Assembly: GCA_028015205.1 (NCBI GenBank)
Contig: CM051517.1
Coordinates: forward strand, 60,201,455-60,265,454
Reading direction: 5' to 3'
Length of the DNA stretch: 64,000 nt
From: Mytilisepta virgata
Taxonomy: Eukaryota; Mollusca; Bivalvia; Mytilida; Mytilidae
The notes under the pieces are model-generated. The model made no database searches. It was not told the DNA's origin and saw only the letters and a program-made list of their open reading frames with translations. The position numbers and the translations under genes were made by a program. Of the stretch, positions 43,162-55,290 are shown one piece after another. Every line of letters begins with the position of its first letter. The stretch's first letter is position 1.

Positions 43162-45980
43162 CTGCAAAATTAATGTAAAAAATATATCTGGATTGTACCT
43201 ACAAATACAAAGCCCTATTATCAACTTCAAGGTAACTGATAGATAATACCTGACATCTTAGCTTTTACTTTCTTAAAACAGGATTTTTATGTTTAAAGCA
43301 TATTATGTACTCTTTCCCAGTCGCTACATGCAGTGTTGGACTTAAAGTAGAATAAAGTAGCATTTAAAATAATTTCCAATAGAAAGTTTCTTCGTAAGCA
43401 CCGTAAAATGCCAAATAAAAATCTCAAATTATTAATGTTTTATTATTATATGTTTGAAAGTGGTCATACCAATTTATTCTTTATTTTAAAAAGAAAATCA
43501 TTTAGAAAAAGAAAGACAGAGGATATCTTCAACGGAAAGCTGAAGCGAATAGAAATGTGTGAAAATCCGAAATCCCGAAAAGACGGAAATCCAAAGTCAT
43601 GGCAAAATGCTGATGAAGTAACAGAGTAAACAGATACCACAATGAAATAACCAAATAAATAACATCAATAAGAAAGGAAATAACAAGAATAAGATAAAGA
43701 CAGAAAAAACAGGGATGAACACAAGTGCTGGGAAGGGAAGTAGTCCACCGAGGTATCTAACTTAAGATACATGTATTTTATTTCAACTGTGAGATAGAAA
43801 CTTGGGCCCATCATCTTGTGATTTCAAGCGTATACATTTGAAGTATTAACAAGGCCGTTTTTGCAACTATAAAGGACCAGACAGTATTTATCTCGGGGGG
43901 GGGGGGGGGGGGGGGGTGTCAGTAGCTTATATCATACTGTGATGTCTTTTTTGTGTTTTTATGTCTATAATATACCTACGTCGTGAATGGAATTTCTGTG
44001 GAATGATGTTTATCGTTTTTTTTTTATTAATGTATATTTTTATTTCTATGTCTTTTAATGAAAAGCATATGGGAATTCGAAAGGCCTGTTTGTCGTTTGC
44101 ACTAGAATTTTTGGGCAGATTTTAACCGATATTGGCAGGAATGAAATATTGAATGACATATACAATTTTTCTTTACAATTAACTGTAGAAAAAATTGTGA
44201 CACCCCCTTGTCAGAAATGTGAAAAACATGTACTTTTTTTCATCACCCCCCAGTCCCCCCTTCTGACAATTTTTCGGGCCCCCGTGGAGATAATTAATGA
44301 CTGGTCACTTTATTGCTCTACTGAGAAACTCCTCATACATATCACATACACGTCAATAACAACACCTGTGATCTGTACATACAATAGGTTAGGGAATTTA
44401 CTGCTACGAGAAGGACGTTTACAGTTGGAAAGTTCAAATCATCACGTCTGTCATAAAGTTTGAATAACGTTTTTGTACAAGTACAAATGTATAATTATGA
44501 AGTCGAGATAACCATGCTGCTTTTTTTTTATTTTCTTCATTAGCCTGGTACTTGTAGATAAGATGCAGGTATTTGCTTAAGCTAGGATTATTTAGTGACA
44601 GTACAAATGTAAAAAGTAAAATTAATGAACTGGGTTAGTTTCTTTTCTCTTCTATGTAATAACCCTTGTTCAAACTTAGCTTCACACAAAAAAACAAACT
44701 ATATCCAAATGATGCGCATAGACGCACCTATCCTAGGCCTCCAAACTCAATAATATTTTCGATTTGAAATAGCAGCCTGTTAACCTCGGTTGCAAGTACG
44801 TGTTGTTGTAATCAGTGTGGGTCTCGATGCAATAGGCTTTTTATCCAGATAGGCGTATATTTGTATTCCTTGTTTAGTAAAAAAAATCATGTAAAACATA
44901 TTCTACAAAATGTAGTTTACCAATGTTTTAGTGTACTGATAATGGACTATGGTAGTGTATATCAGAAAAGGCGTCCTAGGAGGACAAAACAAATATTACA
45001 ATTTTTGAAAATGAATTTAGTCTATGGTTAATCCTTCCTTCTGTTTCCAGTGTGGTTTTAAGAATAAGGTGTGTACACAGTTCCTTTCCTCTTTACATGT
45101 ATGTAAACAGTTAATATTTATAATATATATTATATTATTAATAAATAAATACAATATTTGTACAGTTTAACTTATGATTAAACCATGCATTAAACAATGT
45201 ATATTTGAGGTAGATATACACTAGTCATGTATATAAGTGTTTGGCCCACCAGAGGACCTCTTAATCCCTTGTCTAATTAGATGTTGTTTTAGCCCAGTAG
45301 TCGTTCATGGAACACAACCCCATGACATGATGTCTTTGTTTGAAAGATTCCATAAAATATTGTGGCGTAATGTTTATTATAACATCTTTATTGTTATCAT
45401 ATCTATTTGGGTAAGTATATCCTAGCTAATAAGATTGAAATAACATGAAAATAATTATGTATGTTTAATACATTTAAAATATAATTTTGGAGTTCTATCA
45501 AATACATGTTCCATTACAAAAATAGCATATGCTAATAAATATTTTGTATCTATGAAAAAAAGTTTAACTTTGACCTTTTAAAAGGACTTCCTTTTATCGT
45601 ACTTATTTATTTAAAAACAAATGCAATTTTAAATATTTCACTTCTATTTATTTCTGGCATAAAATTTGATTAATTCGTATCGTTTTATTCCTATCGTATC
45701 TTACAAACAAAATTTTCAGAAATTGCACGACCGGAAATCGTGTATTGTGTAACGTGCATTGCGTGGTTAGTTGTAATGTGCGAATCATGTGCGGGTATCT
45801 TGCGAATCGTGTGCGTATCATGTTCGAATAGTGTGTATGTAACGTGTGAATCGTGTGAGTGTGGCTTGGTTTGTTACACGCTCAACCATGTGTGGTGTGT
45901 ATCCAACTTTTAAACGTCGAATTGCATGTGCAATGTCTCTTTATGATGTCCTTGCAAAGGTCCAAAGTACCACGATCCAA
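43162..45980. other. Upstream flank or 5' intron of the TRPM-like gene
   Basis: AT-rich sequence with a 22-base G-run (43895-43916) and a GTGTGCGAATC-type degenerate repeat (45770-45870). Open frames at 43408-43629 (lysine-rich) and 44149-44463 have no motif or splice support. The missing 5' exon of the channel may be here or further right. Confidence 0.5.
45770..45870. repeat. Degenerate short tandem repeat (CGTGTGCGAAT type)
   Basis: GTGCGAATCATGTGCGGGTA, GCGAATCGTGTGCGTATCAT and GTGTGAATCGTGTGAGTGTG follow each other with an approximate period of 18-22 bases. Diverged, with no obvious function. Confidence 0.5.
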
Positions 45981-45989
45981 AAATTAGAA

Positions 45990-48310
45990 CTATAATTTCA
46001 TATTACGGATGGATGATGTGGAGGAATTTGCCAGAAAATAGACCAAAAGTGAACAAGAGCCACGAGATTCGCTTTCAGAGTGGGTTAAAGCGGTGAGATC
46101 GTTGATTCAAGTCCGAATTGATAAACGTAGAAGGTCTATGAGCAACAAAATGAACATCAGTCTTCAGCAACTCTGATGCTACCAAGACACTGTCCGCCAT
46201 TCATGACAAATATGGTCTTTCCTGCAGATAAAGCTCCAATATCATCGTTTTAGTATGCAAAAGATGCTATATTCAATGCTTGATTAATGAACTAGGGATT
46301 GCTAGTTCACTTGGCAATCCTACCTATAAAGCTACTACACTTTCAAAGGAAGATATAAACGACAATCGTAGATCGGTCTTATCGTCATTTGGTATTTGCA
46401 TCAAAAATGATAATTGTGTTCTTCCTACATTGTACTGGATACCCAGGTTACATAAATGTCCATACAAACAACGCTTTATAGCTGGATCTGCCAAGTGTTT
46501 CACAAAAAAATTGTATCATTTTGTAACTTCTATTTTAACAGCTATCAAAACGGGCCTCCAAAGTTATTGTGAGACAAGCTATTCAAGAAGTGGTTTCAAT
46601 CAAATGTGGGTGTTAAAGAACTCCAACGACTTAAAGGATATTTTACGATCTCTGCCAATTTCAGACTGTAACAGCATAAAAAAATTGATTCTACACTCTA
46701 AACCACCATTCCTCATTCACAACTGAAGGAGAATTGAAAGATCTAATCCATCGATGCTTTTAAAATACAAATGGCGACAGCAGAAACACATACCTTGTCA
46801 TTGGTAGAGATAAATAATACTTTGTTAAAAAAATAATAAAATAACAATCCAAAGATACTAATATTAGATATAATAGTTAATTTATAATATGCTGTATACG
46901 ACGCATTTCAAGGATTAACCTCTCATCAGCAGCATTAAAACCAAAAAATTTGGACGACCAAAAACCAAACTTATTTTAAAACAAAAACTACTCATAACCA
47001 AAAATACCGAAACAGGAAGCCAAATTTCAGCTAAGGAGATCTACCATGTGCAATACAAGGAATGAACCCTTAGTAATTCTATTATTTTTGAATTTTTGCT
47101 AAATACTGGTAAATTCTATAACAAATCAATGAATAATCATGTCAGACAAGTCTGACGACTGGGTTGGCGAATACCCTCGGGGACCTAGGGTCCACCATGC
47201 AGAGGCGTCGTCCCAGGAGTTTCAAAATAACAATCCAAAGATACTAATATTAGATATAGTAAATTTATAATATGCTGTATACACGCATTTCAAGGAGTTA
47301 CCTCTCATCAGCAGCTTTAAAACCGGAACATTTGGAAGACCAAAAACCAAACTTATTTTAAAACCACTCTAAATCTAACAAAAAATATACAGAGGACGAA
47401 ATTGTCCCGATTATTGAATTTTTGATCGACAACATGGACGTGTTTTCTAACAAACAATTTGCATTCCTATGTGCACTAATTGTGCGCCACTGCTGGCCGA
47501 CTTGTTCCTTTACTCATATGAGGCAGACTTCCTTGACGGGCTTCTTAAGGAGAAACAGAAGAAGTTAGCCTGTACCTTTAATTTCAGCTTCCGCTACATA
47601 GATGATGTTTTATCACTCAAGAATTCACGTTTTTGGAATTTCTTACATCTCATCTATCCCAATGAGCTCGAAATTAAGGATACCACAGACACTGCCAAGT
47701 CTGCATCTTATCTTGACCTTCACCTCGAAAGTGGCACCAAAGGAAGGTTGAAATATACGACAAACGGGATGACTTTGACTTTCCAATCGTCAACTTCCCA
47801 TTTTTGAGCGGCAACATTCCAGAAGCACCGGCGTATTGAGTATATATTTCACAACTCTTACCTTGTTCCAGAGCTTGTGACATAAACCTTGACTACCTGG
47901 ACAGATCCTGGCTCCTGACAGAAAAGTTGCTCAGACAGGGGTATGTTGCTCCTTAGTTGGAGTCACCCTTATTAAAGTTTTATGGACGTCATCCTGAGTT
48001 GTTGACAGGTATGAAAAAAACCGTTTCCCAAATGACAATGGACTTGTTCCATTGATTTTGTCCCTTCCTCATACCTGATTTGGCGGGTGTCCTGCTGGAA
48101 GCAGAGACTGCTTACTCTTCCGGAGCAGCTAAGTCTAACCCCGGTTTTTTTGTGGGGTCCATGTTGTTCATATGTTTTGAGTTTTTAATTGTAGTGCATG
48201 TATTATTTTGTTCTTGTCTTTGTTGTTCTCCGGAGTTTGTAAGTTGTTTTGATTTTCCCCTCCTTCGAATATCCCTTTGGTATTTATTGACTTTACTTAC
48301 ATATCCACAG
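45990..48310 (+). mobile_element. Penelope-like retroelement, longest copy (subfamily B), broken
   Basis: The 5' remnant (45990-46270) has many stops. The frame at 46280-46726 holds LPTLYWIPRLHKCPYKQRF, IAGSAKCFTKKLYHF and SRSGFNQMWVLKNSNDL, the N-terminal part of the RT. Then a 0.53-kb repeat insertion (46832-47362) interrupts it. The second half (47364-47810) has PMCTNCAPLLADLFLYSYEA, FRYIDDVLSLKNSRFWNF and LEIKDTTDTAKSASYLDLHL, with frameshifts. It ends with the subfamily B tail at about 48305. It is not functional. The class assignment is from memory of similar mussel sequences. Confidence 0.82.
46838..47362 (+). repeat. Dispersed repeat R1: one and a half head-to-tail units inside a retroelement
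   Basis: AAAATAACAATCCAAAGATA begins at 46838 and again at 47224, giving a unit of about 386 bases. The first unit runs through AGGAAGCCAAATTTCAGCTA, GACAAGTCTGACGACTGGGT and GCAGAGGCGTCGTCCCAGGA. The second stops after CAAACTTATTTTAAAAC. The host element's reading frame resumes at 47364. Confidence 0.85.
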
Positions 48311-50514
48311 GATTTTGTGTAAAGTTTTCATCAGTTGAGCTCAAGGCCTAAAATTTAGAAAACCAAAACAATATTTCAACACGTTGAAGAGCAAATTAAA
48401 AAAAAAACATCCAAATGTCAAAAATATCAAAGCAAAAACAATATTGTGATAAAACTATGTATAAGAGATAGGTTTCACAAAATTTAACATTTTTGAAACT
48501 GTAAAATAAAGGATACAGGTAATATGCAGGCTAGTATTGAATACTAAGCTGGTTATACTCTTGGGAAATTGGGGTCCCATGGCAGAAGTCTTGGCTCAGT
48601 GTTAATATTTCTATGATACAATTTTTGTTACACAAGATCTGCACATTTCGTAGATTTACGACTCTACACGCCGAAATAATGAAACCAAAAACAACAATCC
48701 TTAACATTGAATTGCAACAAATACCAAATATATAGTCAAAACCATCTAAGGATAGAATTACGCACAATGCGGATACAGTTTTGCACATTTTGTAAGGTAA
48801 ATTTGAAGTATCAATTTGGGAATACAGTGTAATATTGTATTACTAGCAAATTAGCTGGTGATATCCTACTTGGGGTATACCAAGGCATAAAATGTTTAAA
48901 CCAAAACAATAATCCAACACGTTGAAAAGCAAATCGAATTGTACTATACAAATATCAGAATATATCACACTACAGGTAACACAGTAAGAGTGTCAGTGTG
49001 TTAGGTTATACAAGACCTCAAATTCAGTAAGGTGTTTCCTCTTTATTGCTTTCCTAATATTAAGCTCAATTCCACAATACAAAATATAATTTCAAAAAGC
49101 TATCGCGACTTTTGACCTATTGAAAAAGGTCTTTCTGTTCCTTTCATGCAATTTAGTCTTTCTCCAATGGTGGATTAAAACTGTAAATAACGGTGCATTA
49201 TTTCTAAAAATTACAAAGGTTAGGATAATTTTGGATATTGGAAAAAAAATATATGGAACACGAGAATTTCAAGTTCATATATAATTTATATTTTATCACC
49301 CTGTTCAGCCTTGCTCCTGATAATAAGGAAAGTCAATGAACATTTTAACTTGATAAGATAACAGACATGTATGGTAATGACTTGTAACAACATGTGCATT
49401 ATTAGATACATGAAGGATTATTTTCCTGATTCGGAAATTCATCAAGTCAATACAATTCATATTTGAATTATATTGACACAATAAATCACTGTCCATCGAA
49501 TCGTGGCATCGCATTTATTCCGATGTGAATTGACTTAATAAAAAATTGCTTTCAAATGTATGTCGTTAGTTTACATGTAATCTAGTCACCAAAAAAGATA
49601 TTTTACGTCATATCAGGACCTTGTCCAATAAGATATAAAAAATACTAAGTGTCGATTGAACATTGTTAATGTTCACGTATCGTGAAAAAATATTTTAAAA
49701 TAAAAACTTTCATTTTAAATCTACCAGAAAATAACAAAGAACATACTGTTTTGTTTACAATATCAAATGTTTAAATCTTTTCTTTGCATATACAAAGACA
49801 AACCATTCTTGTTTATACTAATAAAAGTGTTCATGCATTCAAAATTCAGGACAAAAAGCATTCCAAAAATGGAATTTAGCTTTTTAATTCCATATCAAGT
49901 AGTCATTAATGAAATGATACCAAAATCTAGAAACCTCGTACTGGTTTATCGCGCTGAATGAAGTTAATATATTAAATGTACGTATAACAACAGCTCAATA
50001 TAACCCTGACCAATAATTTTTTTGTGATTGTAATCTAACGCCAAATCATTTTTTCACTTCAGTAGCGGAAAAAAAAATCATTTCGAAAAAGTCAGTAGAT
50101 TTTGGTACCTTTGTAGTAGTTTTCAATTTCACTAACATAGATGAGATAGATACATATATATTCCCGAACTTAAAGTTAAGGACATCGCCTATATTGTGTA
50201 AATAGAAACTGAAGTTAAAGTGCAAGGCTAGATTATTGTCTTTTCTCTGCAGAAGCCATTACAAGACTAACTTTACTTCACACGAAAGCAAAGACAGATC
50301 GGCTAGCACTAATACTTAAGTGTTGACAACCCCAACTGTATTCACGCACATCAAATGCATCCTTTTAGATATAGTTCCAAGTGCATTATGAAGTCAGGCC
50401 AAATATTACAATGCAACTTTTACATGTTGAATTAATGAATATCAGCAAAATAATGCCGAAACGACAAAACAGTTACCAGTATTTAGCAAAATTTAAAAAT
50501 AATAGAAATACTAA
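48311..50514. other. AT-rich DNA without recognised features
   Basis: Several short open frames (48531-48788, 49305-49514, 49767-49961) lack motif, start context or splice support. A diverged pair of CCAAAACAATAAT(A/C)CAACACGTTGAA stretches near 48360 and 48900 hints at an old repeat. Confidence 0.5.
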
Positions 50515-50743
50515 AGGTTCATCCTTCCTTGTATTGCATATTGTAGATCTCCTTAGCTGCAATTTGGCTTCCTATATCGGTATTTTTGGTTATGAGTACT
50601 ACTTGTTTAAAATAAGTTTGGTTTTTGGTCTTCCAAATGTTTCGGTTTTAATGCTGCTGATGAGAGGTAACTCCTTGAAATGCGTCGTATACAGCATAGT
50701 ATAAATTTACTATATCTAATATTAGTATCTTTGGATTGTTATT
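50515..50743 (-). repeat. Dispersed repeat R1, minus strand, long copy
   Basis: Reads GGTTCATCCTTCCTTGTATT, GTAGATCTCCTTAGCTGCAA, GGCTTCCTATATCGGTATTT and ends ATTAGTATCTTTGGATTGTT. It is the reverse complement of 46838-47065, and extends further than the copy at 37216-37404. Confidence 0.85.
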
Positions 50744-52600
50744 TTGACAGTGGCCGTAAATTTTCAAATTCATGAGAATGTGACACAAAAAAACAGTTAG
50801 TTTTATTTAGTACGGCCGTTTTATACTCCTCTAAACCCTATCGGTAAATTTGCCTACCCTCGACGAGTAATAAAACAAAAACTCTTTTCAATGAGATAGC
50901 AAAAATTCATGTAGTGTCAGCTTTCCTGGATGGAAAATATTGCTTTAAAGTCAACTGCAAACACAGACAACTGAATTATTTAATTTGAAATCGATGCTTC
51001 ATGTAAAAGTTACACCTTTTTAAATCTATGTTACTGTAAATTTCTAAAGTTTATCAAAACCGATTATCTAATTCTAAAATATAAAAACTTACATGTTGAA
51101 TGTCATTTTGCTGTTGGTACATATATAATAATGTGAAAACTGAACTGAAAACTGAAAATAATTGGGTTAATTAATATCTTTTACATTGTGGTTTTACAGA
51201 ATGCTCGACTTTCAGAAAATTATGTTTACAACGAAGCGTTATAGTTATTATTTTGTTTTGTTTTGTTAAGTAAGCTAAAACTATTTAATAATAATATAAT
51301 CCACATATTGTTTAAAACTGGTTGTCTGTTAAATAATAAACTACATTTCAATATACTTCGTTTCAACACAGTAATATTGAATAAAGGCTCTCAATCATGT
51401 CAATGATTTTAAAAGTTTTGTACAGCTGATAAAAGCCTTTTTATTTTTCATTCGTTTTTTGGTTCAAACAAATTCATAGGGCAATATTTTTATGCGATTG
51501 TAACATGATAGCTTTGCTAAATGTTTATTTTTGGAAAGTCCCCCAACGATTAGAGAGTTGTTCTAGTAATAATGAGGAATTTGTTTGTTTCTTATTGTAC
51601 ACTACATGAATAGGTACATCTACATGTATACATGTTATTCTAGCAACCGCTCATGTTATTTATACTCTGAAAAGATTTACGTACAAAGCGTGATAAGCCG
51701 TACGGACAAAATTAAAAATTATATGTCGTGTAAATCGATTCATTGATTTAATGCTCTATGCACGGTATCTTTAAATGTTTAATACATCATAATTAAAACA
51801 AAAGTAGTATAATTTAGTTTTTGATGGTTTCAAGGAAAGACAGCTGATACCAGAATAATATCTCATACATTTTTGTTACGACATACATGTACACCAATTA
51901 TTTTCTCAGCAGTATTCGTTAGTAAGCTTTTCTATACATATATTTATCAAGATCAATACCAAAACATGGCTGCCATTGGCAATTCTTGTTTCTGATTGGT
52001 TGATTAAAATGTTTTTTTCTCTCTTTAACTGCTTGGCCAAATAGAGAAAAACTTGACAGAAAGTGTCTATGACATATAAAAAAATCGACTAAACCGCAGG
52101 ATTGCTTGAAAACATGGTCTGAGTGTTCCCCTTAAGGTGCTCCCCAAGTGTTGTTACTCTGTTGCCGATCCATTATTCAGCAGAGGACTAAGATTAACAC
52201 AAGGCCCTAAGGGGAAATACATGCTAAAGTCTTCTGGATAACCGCCAAATTTTAGAATATGCTGACATGCAAGTAGAAGGGCCTTGATGAAGAAATATTT
52301 GTTTCATACAAGGCTTACCACACTTCAAAATGATAAAGAAAAATGACTTCTCTCTTTGAGGTACATCGATAAAAATGGCTTTCATGCGTTTTATTATTGT
52401 TATTGTTACTCTGAATGTTATCTTTCAAGATGGAGATAGAGAACACACTATGATAGATCAAAACTTGATTAAAAACACAAAATTCTCAGACATTAGTTGC
52501 AGTATGAATAGAAATATAGCCGGCTATCACATGACAATAATAAGCCCCATCCATATTATAAACCGATGTCAGAATTAGATGCGATTGTTGATTGCACTGG
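50744..52600. other. AT-rich DNA without recognised features
   Basis: No frame with credible coding character. The short open frame at 52375-52578 begins MAFMRFIIVIVTLNVIF, a signal-peptide-like start, but ends after 67 codons and its 3' part enters repeat-like sequence. Confidence 0.45.
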
Positions 52601-53505
52601 AAATCAGGTGATAATGGGAGTTCTACGAATGTAGTTTACGGAGCAGGAACTGCAAAGGTAGTATTACACAATTGCCATTTTGAGTTGAATTTTAGCCAAA
52701 AAATATGAAATTGTACCTGTATGTCATGCACAATCTTCCCTTTATTTTAGTTTTTGGACGCAAATATGTATATATGAAAAGAATCACAAAGTTGTGCCGG
52801 TCTGGTAAACTTAACGATTTCTTCCAAATTATCTTTTTTCCTTTAGATACCCATAGCAACTGAAAGGATAAAGTTTTTGTAGACAATTCACTGTAGTGAC
52901 TCAATTCTAGGACCAGTGACATGTATCACCTCAATGTAGAATTTCAATGTATATGAAACATGTCATAAATTAAACATAGCGTTGTGCCATTTCAGAAAAA
53001 TAAAAAAAAATTGAGCAGCATTTTCGGCCATTTTTTTTTGTGACTTACATTTTAAAACTTTGTGAATAATTTACACACTTGTAAAAACACACATAATGCT
53101 GATCTACAAGGTCAGGTGGAGATGCCGCTTAAGTCCATGCATAGGCATTGAACACACTAAAATTAAGATGAGTTTACATCGATTCTCCGACATCATCTAT
53201 TTCAGCATAAATCAGCTTCGTGATTAGCAAATTTACTCATCAGTTTTAAACATTTGAAAAATTTACTGTCGTTTTTTTCCGAAACTAAAATGCTAATTGT
53301 ATAGTGGAACCTTACTCTTCCAAAGCGCCTGAGTTCACTCCCGGTTTTTATAGGAGTTCGTGTTGTTCATTATATTTAAGTTTTCAGTGTTTATTTGTTG
53401 TACTTTTGGTTGTTCATTTGTGTTCCCGGGTTTGTATGTCTAATGGAGTGCGTTTTAGTTTTTTGCTCCTTATGTATATTTGTCCTCTTCTACCCAAAAG
53501 ACTTG
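52600..53505 (+). mobile_element. Subfamily A retroelement tail split by an insertion
   Basis: TTTACGGAGCAGGAACTGC (52638-52653) and CTTACTCTTCCAAAGCGCCT (53311) are adjacent in other copies (for example, inverted near 11300). Here they are about 655 bases apart. The right part continues with the usual GAGTTCACTCCCGGTTTTTA and tail to about 53505. GGAAC stands at both junctions. The inserted DNA is not recognised. Confidence 0.65.
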
Positions 53506-53544
53506 TCATATATTGCCATATCATATTCGATCACATATAATATC

Positions 53545-53760
53545 CTATGCCGATGAATATGATATGACTGTTGATTGCAAAAGGAAATCGGGCGATAATC
53601 GATGTCCTACTAGAAACAAGGCATACTGCCATGTCATATGCTATACATATCATCTGCCGATGAATATGACATGATTGTTGATTGCAAAGGAAACCAGGTG
53701 AAAATCGAAGTCCTACCCAAATGTATATTGTCATGTCATATTCGATCACATTTTACAAGA
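53545..53760. repeat. Tandem duplication of about 107 bases
   Basis: GCCGATGAATATGATATGAC-TGTTGATTGC near 53549 is repeated as GCCGATGAATATGACATGAT-TGTTGATTGC near 53656, each followed by an AAAGGAAA(T/C)C(G/A)GG stretch and TCCTAC. A third related piece, GCGATTGTTGATTGCACTGG, lies near 52580. Confidence 0.75.
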
Positions 53761-54055
53761 CTTATTTAATCGGACATGACACACTTTAGTAACAAATCCA
53801 TAAATGTTATGAAGTTCATCCATGTTTATAAGACATAAAGACGATTATTGACTAACGATGGACAATTGTAGACAGTGAGATTGTTCTTAACAATGTATAA
53901 TCAAGTTTCCTCATCTTTTTTGTGCAAGCATAGTTAGTATTCTCCAAACACATTCCTTTCAAGAAGGTCTACTTCATCCATTGCTTTTTTGTATTTCATT
54001 GAGTTGACCCTCGTTTCCCATCTCTTAAGAACTGTCTTAAACTGTCAAAAGAACT

Positions 54056-54210
54056 GTAACAGTTCTAGAACTGTCATTCTGACACCTTTAGAACCGTTCA
54101 TGACAGGAGTGTCCTGACTAGAACCATTTATGACAGTTCTACCCTAGAACCATTCTGGACGCTTCTACCCTAGAACCATCACGAATGGTTCTAACCTAGA
54201 ACCATTTATG
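54056..54210. repeat. Palindromic CTAGAACCATT array, short copy
   Basis: Repeated CTAGAACCATT(T)ATGAC and GTTCTACCCTAGAACCATTC units with inverted symmetry. Same family as 56356-56634. Confidence 0.8.
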
Positions 54211-54564
54211 ACCATGGCAATAGTTTATGAATTTTGAACATCATAATGATAAGGGAACAACCAATTAACTTCAGGGGAAGGTGGGGGGGGGGGATGTTAT
54301 GGTTTTTTATATTGGTTTGAAATTTTTTTTCAAGGTACGGACAAACTAAATTATTTTTTTTCTTACCAAGTCGAATCAGAATTTTTTTTTTGCAGTGCCC
54401 AGAAAGTAAAAGGTGTATTTATTCCTATGAAATCACAATATCTATATATCTAGCAGTAAATAAAACTGGTATATACTAAGAATTTGTTTGTAAAATAAAA
54501 AATTTGCATATACTTTTCATTTGTTAATTTAAAACAAGATTAGGTCAGATCTTTGCAATACATA

Positions 54565-54756
54565 TCAAATGCATATAGGTCCATGTCGTAAATAAGTAGC
54601 ATAGTCTCTATGATATTCCCTGGGTGGTGATGGTATCGATTGTGGTTTCAGGCATTCACTGTCTGGTCTGTTGTTATACACCTTTAAACCATCATACATT
54701 ATAATAATCATAATTCCACACAGTACTGAGTAGACACACATTGTGTATATGTACAT
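54565..54756 (-). CDS. Unrecognised short open frame inside the TIR element
   Basis: A 63-codon minus-strand frame starts with a hydrophobic stretch (MCVYSVLCGIMIIIMYDGL) followed by a polar proline-rich region (CLKPQSIPSPPREYHRDYAT). It is preceded by a polypyrimidine tract with TTTTTTAAG, which could be an acceptor. It looks like a single-pass membrane or secreted peptide exon, but there is no homologue I can name. Low confidence that it is a gene. Confidence 0.25.
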   Translation of the reverse strand: MYIYTMCVYSVLCGIMIIIMYDGLKVYNNRPDSECLKPQSIPSPPREYHRDYATYLRHGPICI

Positions 54757-54885
54757 ATATGCATCTTAAAAAAGAGAAAAATGTTTTGATTGTCATGATT
54801 GTTGCACATCATCTTGATAGTTTATCACTGAAAAGTCAAGTATGACTGACCATTAATATAACTGATTATTTTGAACAAAATTAAC

Positions 54886-55060
54886 TCTTTTTGAATTTTG
54901 CTAAATACTGTTAATTTCTGCAACAAATCAATGAATAATTATGTCAGACAAGTCTGACGACTGGGTTGGCGAATATCCTCGGGAACCAAGGATCCACCAT
55001 GCAGAGACATCGTCCCAGGGTCGACTTTTTCAAAATAACAATCCAAAGATAGTAATATTT
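54886..55060 (+). repeat. Dispersed repeat R1, central part
   Basis: GAATTTTGCTAAATACTG, GTCAGACAAGTCTGACGACT and GGTTGGCGAATATCCTCGGG then AAAATAACAATCCAAAGATA match 47090-47250. It shows the R1 unit is continuous across the join between units at 47224. Confidence 0.82.
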
Positions 55061-55290
55061 TTAAATTAACTCTCGGATTCATTTTTTTTTTTTTTTTTTT
55101 TTTTTTGAAAAAATGTATCTAAACCAGAAATGTTTTTTCCATAGTTTTGTAAAACAGATTATTTTCTTTGCCCTTGCTGCAACAGATTATTTCATTTCTT
55201 TACCTTTGGAATCAGAATATTTTTTTTCACAAAAAACCGTAACCCCCCCCCCCCCCCCCCCTTCTTGAAGTTAAATGGTTGTTCCCTAAG

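Larger units (their letters stand above)
54250..55290. mobile_element. Non-coding TIR element, about 1.04 kb, with G/C runs inside the TIRs
   Basis: The left end AGGGAACAACCAATTAACTT-CAGGGGAAGGTGGGGG is the inverse of the right end, CCCCC-TTCTTGAAGTTAAATGGTTGTTCCCT. TIR similarity continues inward: TATGGTTTTTT with AAAAAACCGTAAC, and CGAATCAGAATTTTT with GGAATCAGAATATTTT (inverted). The interior holds a short open frame and a piece of repeat R1 (54886-55060). No transposase is visible, so this is probably a non-autonomous DNA transposon. Confidence 0.72.
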
